64,000 bases of DNA, taken from NCBI RefSeq assembly GCF_902806685.2, contig NC_048539.1:15416378-15480377 (forward strand). Direction: 5' to 3'. The notes under the pieces were generated by a model. The model was not told the origin of the DNA. It did no database searches and worked only from the letters and a program-made list of their open reading frames with translations. Position 1 is the first letter of the stretch; each line of letters starts with the position of its first letter. Shown here in pieces: positions 61,701 to 64,000 of the stretch. Position numbers and translations under genes: made by a program. Source of the stretch: Maniola hyperantus (Eukaryota > Arthropoda > Insecta > Lepidoptera > Nymphalidae).

Positions 61701-63990
61701 GTTGTAACTTGTAACGTTAGTTTCGAATGTCTATCCAATATTTTTCAGTTGATTTTGCCTGCTATAAATAGTTGACGCGTCCCCCCCACAAGACTCATGT
61801 GACGTGAATCGCGACTCACGACCAACCAGACAAGCAAGTTCCGATTAATCTTTGTGCTAGGTATGCTCAATGCTCATGTACTACTTAATAATAAGAAGAG
61901 TAACATTCGCATTAAAATATACAAATAACATACAGGTTAAAAGTGACACGGTGCACATTCTAGATAATTTGGTTAATAAGGAAGCTAAGGGCATGCAATG
62001 GCCGTGCCACTACGTACAACGTGTGTTTCCCGCTCATTCCTCGTGAAGAAAGTAACCCAGCTCGCAGCGATCCAGCCCACGTACGAGTCCAGTACTGTTG
62101 CGCGGTTTAGCAATGATTTCTTGGCGTCTTCTGGATTGTGGACGCAGGTTTCGTCGTTTTTTCTATTCTCTGTCTTCTTCGTATCCTTGCATTGCAAGGT
62201 TGAGAGGTCTCCGATGCAGCGGAACAACACTGAAGCGGGATCATTTTCTCTAATGGCATTCGATTAGACAAAAGGCACAATTATCATGCCAAACGTTTAA
62301 CACAAAATCTCAAACGTATAGGTACCTAACACGCAACATTAATTTAGTTTATTATACAAACAGAATACAAAGATTTTACGGACGCAGGCTTCTACGTTAT
62401 TTCTATTCTCTATCAATGTGGTGTGGTCGTCTTCTTTGTATGTTTGCATTGCGAGGTTGAGAGGTCTCCAATGCAGCGGAACAACACTGAAGCGGGATCA
62501 TTTTCTCTAATGGCATTCGATTAGACATAAGAGGCACATAAATCATGTCACACGCTTTACACAAAATCTCGTTGGTATACCTTAACACGCATCATTAATT
62601 TAGTTTATACAAATATAGAATACAAGGATTTTACGGACGCAGATTTCGTCAATGCGGTCGTCTTCTTCGTATCTTTGCATTGCAAGGTTGAGATTTCAGA
62701 GGTCTCCGATGCAGCGGAACAACACTGAAGCGGGATCATGTTCTCTAATGGCATTCAATTAGACAAAGGCACAACGATCATGCCGCACGCTTAACACAAA
62801 ATCTCGTTGGTATAACACACATCATTCTACTATACAAACTTAGTACAAAGATTTAACATTATATTTACCTGGTTGACTCTGCAATATGAAACTGGCACAT
62901 TTATCTTTTTCGATGTATTGGAGTGCTTGCGCATATGTCAATGTTTGCATGTTCACATCTTGGGTGCAAATCATATCCGATTTTATTTGTTGGAATGAGC
63001 TGGGATTTTGTTCTAACTCCTTTTTAAATAGCACAGTTTTGTCCGGACATCGCTCTACACACACCTGTAAAAATGGATAGGTAAACATAGTAAAAATCTG
63101 TTATAACAACATCGAAGAGATCACGATTATTAGGTCGCAAAAGCCAATACCTACTTGTAATGACCTGTGTAAACTCTTTATACGATATGCGATATGTAAA
63201 TCTGTCCGTTTCAGTTAAAACGGACAGATTTATGCCAGCGATATAACGCTCCCTTTTTAACGGTAACTTACTTAAGTCTGAACAAAGTTAAAGTGCGCTC
63301 TGGCGTTGTTCTAATACAACGCGAATGCGTGATCATCGCAAGTTCGCGCGAATTTTACTCGTACGAATGCGCGATCAAACATGTTGATCTCGAATAGCTG
63401 GTGTCCTAATTGGCATTCGCGCGATGATCGCTTATTCGCGTTCTATAGCCGCGAGGACGCAAGGTCGCATCTCGTTGGGTTAGGACGACGCCTATAGCTT
63501 CAATTCTCAACCTTAGCGTGAAACTGATATGTGTGCGTGGTGTGCACAGTCGTCTTGCAAGATATGTTTCGGACGTCCGAGCGCTCGACACGTCCAACAG
63601 TTTGCACAGTTCAGTGTTACATGTAAGTACGTATTGTCCAGATACATAAGCCGCGGCTTAGAATTATTTGTTTCCAACTTTAGACTTCGGGTCATTATAA
63701 CCGATAGGTACGTCATTATAAGCGACTTTATTGTAAACGGTTTTTACTATATTTCGTTGGCCTAATAGAAATCAAATAGTCTCATTTGCTTGTAGATAGC
63801 AAAAATTATTAAAGGTTAATACAAACTTGCGTGGTATCACATCCAGTTATAGGAGTTCCCGGTGACAGACACTTAGCGATGTTAAAGAAGATGAGATACT
63901 TTTTGTTTTCAAGACCGGAGTCCAGGCCGCATCTTTGTCCTCTTGTATCGATAGGTGCTAATAGGTCTTCGATGCTTCCTCTTGTCATAC
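52743..63990 (-). CDS. Choline transporter-like protein (SLC44A2/CTL2-like), 5' incomplete
   Basis: Eleven minus-strand exons join in phase: 63,827-63,990, 62,869-63,064, 60,936-61,063, 58,811-58,955, 57,929-58,154, 57,330-57,510, 56,230-56,368, 55,995-56,148, 54,882-55,173, 53,568-53,793 and 52,743-52,843. They give 649 residues and TAA. The N-terminus and first membrane segment lie beyond the right edge; human CTL2 has about 706 residues. The cysteine-rich loop has CDTTQVCVERCPDKTVLF. Several hydrophobic segments follow (AGALVAVVLLCFVYILLLRW, ETWLVILIALAVVLLILFLV). The family signature RTLRYHLGTVAFGALI, LEYIDHKVKKFDN, CIMCCCKCMFWCLENFLKFV, NKNAYIMCAVHGKNFCRSA and NIIRVVVLDK is intact. The C-terminus EDCERNDGSPEKPYFMSKNL-MKILGKRNKK is CTL2-like. 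SLC44 proteins move choline or related amines across plasma, mitochondrial or lysosomal membranes; substrate here is inferred. An exon copy and an alternative exon cluster lie in its introns. Confidence 0.92.
52924..53141 (+). mobile_element. Helitron family A, full length, plus strand
   Basis: Starts TCTAAATATATAAAAGGTGA, then (ACTG)n, GACGGATTGGGCTGAAAGGC, TTCAACCCCTAAGGGGGTGA, and ends CGCGAGTATAAGTTAGT. In the last SLC44 intron. Confidence 0.85.
53220..53263. repeat. Perfect 44-bp palindrome
   Basis: 20-bp arms TTAAAGCGTCATGGCTTGTA and the exact complement, with a 4-bp centre. In the last SLC44 intron. Confidence 0.9.
53318..53474 (-). mobile_element. SINE S1, minus copy
   Basis: CATTCCCCTTTTCCCCTCCC, GCTTGTGCTAGGAGTAGGTA, GGGGTTTGAACCGCCGACCT, GTTGAGCTATTGAGGC. 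A CCGCGC-family repeat tail follows (53,484-53,535). Confidence 0.8.
53829..54088 (+). mobile_element. SINE S2, full-length copy
   Basis: GCGATAGCCTAGTGGTTAGG, GGGGGTTCTATCCCGGGCAC, AAAACATCGTAAGGAAACCT, AGTCTACCAATCCGCACATG. Starts 36 bp upstream (genomic right) of the SLC44 exon at 53,568-53,793, on the opposite strand. Confidence 0.85.
54085..54300 (+). pseudogene. LINE RT fragment in SLC44 intron
   Basis: ERVAYLRHVLRHARYELLQL, IMMGKVAGKRGVGRSK, then in another frame WLRNIREWTG-like and NRVEYAHL. LINE RT C-terminus with a frameshift; adjoins a SINE and the duplicated exon pieces. Confidence 0.65.
54290..54395 (-). pseudogene. SLC44 exon fragment, duplicate 2
   Basis: 54,316-54,390 matches the donor half of the functional exon 54,882-55,173, read on the minus strand: the end of NDAFSLLMRNIIRVVVLDK plus about 30 bp of intron after the donor. 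It breaks off at CTGTAAAAG and passes into a LINE tail. Too short to splice as an exon. Confidence 0.75.
54440..54715 (-). pseudogene. SLC44 exon partial copy, duplicate 1, still open
   Basis: Matches 54,810-55,085 closely, including the intron side (GGGCATCATCTAGTAAGAAA) and the donor. The minus frame reads VKKLDNPSTRCIMCCCKCMF through WCLENFLKFVNKNAYIMCAV, HGKNFCRSANDAFSLLMRNI to VVVLDK|GTAGC. It lacks the first 30 residues or so (YHLGTVAFGALIIA...), and no acceptor AG sits at its 5' break. The frame is intact over about 70 residues. It is most likely a recent tandem duplication, not a spliced exon, but an alternative use cannot be excluded from sequence. Confidence 0.8.
55330..55543 (+). 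repeat. Helitron-like repeat, family C
   Basis: TATATATAAAAATGAATCGC, GAATAGCTGAACCGATTTTG ... GGTACGAAGTTCGCTGGGTC-AGCTAGT. CTAGT end. Confidence 0.65.
55590..55850 (+). repeat. TAGCGGCAATAGAAATACA dispersed repeat, copy 2
   Basis: ACGTGCAAGTCGGACTCGCA ... GTAGCGGCAATAGAAATACA ... TAGGGTCCCGTTGGCACCCT. Shares its body with 33,880-34,062. Confidence 0.65.
56395..56960 (-). pseudogene. R1-clade-like LINE RT fragment, split by a MITE
   Basis: The minus strand right of the MITE gives AIFLDISTAFDNAWWLMILF (RT palm motif with the conserved D and AFDN), then GGCPPNICRMLVSYFHNRRI. Left of the MITE it resumes as WKTSTMGCPQRSVLGSILWN, the GCPQGSVLGP motif with a G-to-R change. Stops and substitutions show it is dead. 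R1-type elements usually target rDNA or telomere repeats, so this copy is either a dispersed relative or displaced. It lies in the SLC44 intron between exons 57,330 and 56,368. Confidence 0.75.
56511..56681. mobile_element. MITE with about 70-bp TIRs
   Basis: CCCCCCCAATTGTGTAAGAA continues through CCATTTCATGGCTATCGCAA and TCTGCCCTTTGATTGG, and its near-perfect complement forms the right half. The loop is about 30 bp (TGTGAAAAAATGTAAACAGC). Inserted within the R1-like RT fragment. A long minus-strand frame across it (55,991-56,614) is a composite of exon, RT and MITE sequence, not a gene. Confidence 0.9.
56965..57329. other. SLC44 intron sequence
   Basis: Includes a (CTT)n tract with CTGGGCTGGTTTCCGCACTT, a LINE-tail remnant, and AT-rich intron up to the exon donor at 57,329. 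Confidence 0.5.
57693..57906 (-). mobile_element. Helitron family A in SLC44 intron
   Basis: Minus strand: TCTAAATAAATAAAAGGAAA ... CGCGAACGTAAGCTAGT; lies 23 bp from the exon donor at 57,929. Confidence 0.8.
58262..58800. other. SLC44 intron: repeat head, poly-G run, no gene
   Basis: 58,262-58,330 is a CCGGCC-family head (AAACCGGCCAAGTGCGTGGC). 58,450-58,463 is a G run. The remainder is unassigned. Confidence 0.5.
59373..59498 (-). repeat. Dispersed repeat, copy 2 of 2
   Basis: Inverted copy of 1-130: TTTAGCACCAATGCAACCTC, TTTCAAACGGGTCGTTCATT, TAAGAGGTGGCGCTGATTTA. Confidence 0.75.
59577..59690 (-). repeat. LINE tail fragment
   Basis: CTAGACTGCAATCTGACCTG and GTGTAAGATGGTAGGGGGCT, as in the tails at 49.5 and 51.3 kb. 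Confidence 0.55.
59900..60434 (+). mobile_element. SINE S2 interrupted by another element
   Basis: The S2 head GTGATAGCCTATAGTGGTTA stops at 59,926 and the B box onward (GGGGGTCGGGGGTTCGACCC) resumes at about 60,180. The insert (59,927-60,170) has loosely inverted ends (AGATCCTTAGAGC ... GCTCTATAGATCT), contains CTCTCGTTTTAACTCTGTCT-TAAG as in the 36.6-kb MITE, and itself carries the 26-bp palindrome at 60,116. Confidence 0.65.
60116..60141. mobile_element. 26-bp minimal MITE: two fused ends
   Basis: CACACGAGTAGAT joined to its exact complement ATCTACTCGTGTG, equal to the tips of the MITE at 50,711-50,919. GTCAGAG flanks both sides (60,109-60,115 and 60,142-60,148), a 7-bp target duplication of the same length. 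Confidence 0.85.
60470..60664 (-). mobile_element. Helitron family B, minus copy
   Basis: TGATACCCGTGACTTCGTCC ... GACACACTTTCGCATTTATA-ATACTAGTATG. In SLC44 intron 3. Confidence 0.75.
60936..61063 (-). CDS. SLC44 ectodomain exon used in the main model
   Basis: Encodes VLGRCFVNVTAAMEVLRDVS, NGTLDMAESEVLEQLANLFR and FKQ, in phase between CCA-G of exon 62,869-63,064 and GAC of exon 58,811-58,955. NVT and NGT are glycosylation sequons, suiting an extracellular loop. The acceptor (CGCAACAG) has a weak pyrimidine tract. The bases around it resemble an internal part of the alternative exon at 62 kb, which hints that both come from one ancestral exon. Confidence 0.75.
61080..61980. other. SLC44 intron, no gene
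   Basis: 61,100-61,330 is rich in GGCCGAAGCCGAAG / CTTCGGC words with partial inverted symmetry, perhaps a decayed foldback. 61,384-61,402 holds about four TTAGG units, the insect telomere motif, too short to be more than a microsatellite. Confidence 0.45.
61985..62255 (-). CDS. Candidate alternative SLC44 ectodomain exon (copy 1)
   Basis: After an AG at 62,237-62,238 (CCCGCTTCAG) the minus strand reads, in the same phase as the main exon, (P)VLFRCIGDLSTLQCKDTKK, TENRKNDETCVHNPEDAKKS, LLNRATVLDSYVGWIAASW, then GTTACT. P-VL-RC is exactly where the main exon has PVLGRC. LLNR--VLDSYVGWIAASW resembles the segment before the next membrane span in other insect CTL proteins. The frame stays open to TAG at 61,985. 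The donor GTTACT is weak. It may be a mutually exclusive exon, a decayed duplicate, or the ancestral version of the main exon. Confidence 0.5.
62190..62800 (-). repeat. Three tandem copies of the alternative-exon segment (about 240-bp unit)
   Basis: A block holding CACTGAAGCGGGATCAT, TCTCTAATGGCATTCGATTA and TGCATTGCAAGGTTGAGAGG recurs at about 62,190-62,290, 62,450-62,560 and 62,680-62,790. On the minus strand each carries the acceptor CGCTTCAG and LFRCIGDLST. Copy 2 reads LFRCIGDLSTSQCKHTKKTT and soon stops (TGA). Copy 3 stops right after IGDL because of a small insertion. Only copy 1 remains open. Confidence 0.8.
63070..63825. other. SLC44 intron with foldback
   Basis: 63,199-63,228 is a small hairpin (CTGTCCGTTT / AAACGGACAG). 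63,318-63,442 has ends AACGCGAATGCGTGATCATC and GATGATCGCTTATTCGCGTT inverted, with ATTCGCGCGA words between, likely a GC-rich MITE. No gene; antisense frames are chance. Confidence 0.5.
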
Positions 63991-64000
63991 CTGTAAAGTT

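Overview
The window looks like nuclear DNA from a moth or butterfly (Lepidoptera). The evidence is AT-rich sequence with (TACC/TAGG)n microsatellites, a very dense load of lepidopteran-type interspersed repeats (non-autonomous Helitrons ending CTAGT, tRNA-headed SINEs, many MITEs, LINE 3' fragments), and intron-containing genes whose spliced products match animal families. No bacterial, organellar or CRISPR features were seen. All calls come from reading the sequence; no database search was run.

Layout. Positions 1-33,000 hold no confident protein-coding gene. They hold a tandem array with Helitrons inserted into its first copy (about 0.7-2.1 kb), a GC-rich MITE (2.56-2.96 kb), a 168-bp in-frame tandem repeat (7.0-7.7 kb), and an 8.8-kb LTR retrotransposon (19,577-28,342). 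That element has two 254-bp LTRs identical by eye and no gag/pol frame, so it is a young, non-autonomous (LARD-like) element. From about 33 kb genes appear: an orphan THAP-type first exon (33.3 kb, +); a small secreted Kazal-like protein in four exons (37,790-39,873, +); Mediator subunit MED18 in five exons (41,708-44,500, -); exosome subunit RRP4/EXOSC2 in five exons (45,436-48,230, +), divergent from MED18; and the last eleven coding exons of a choline-transporter-like protein of the SLC44A2/CTL2 type (52,743-63,990, -), whose 5' end lies beyond the right edge.

How the genes relate. MED18 and EXOSC2 are housekeeping genes sharing a 935-bp divergent intergenic region. The SLC44 gene is a multi-pass membrane transporter. 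Its introns carry two coding-sequence duplications: a conserved cytoplasmic-loop/TM exon is partly copied twice downstream, and a candidate alternative ectodomain exon is present in three tandem copies, two of them broken. These duplicates, the non-coding LTR element and a MITE family whose smallest member is just two fused ends flanked by a 7-bp target duplication are the most unusual parts of the window.
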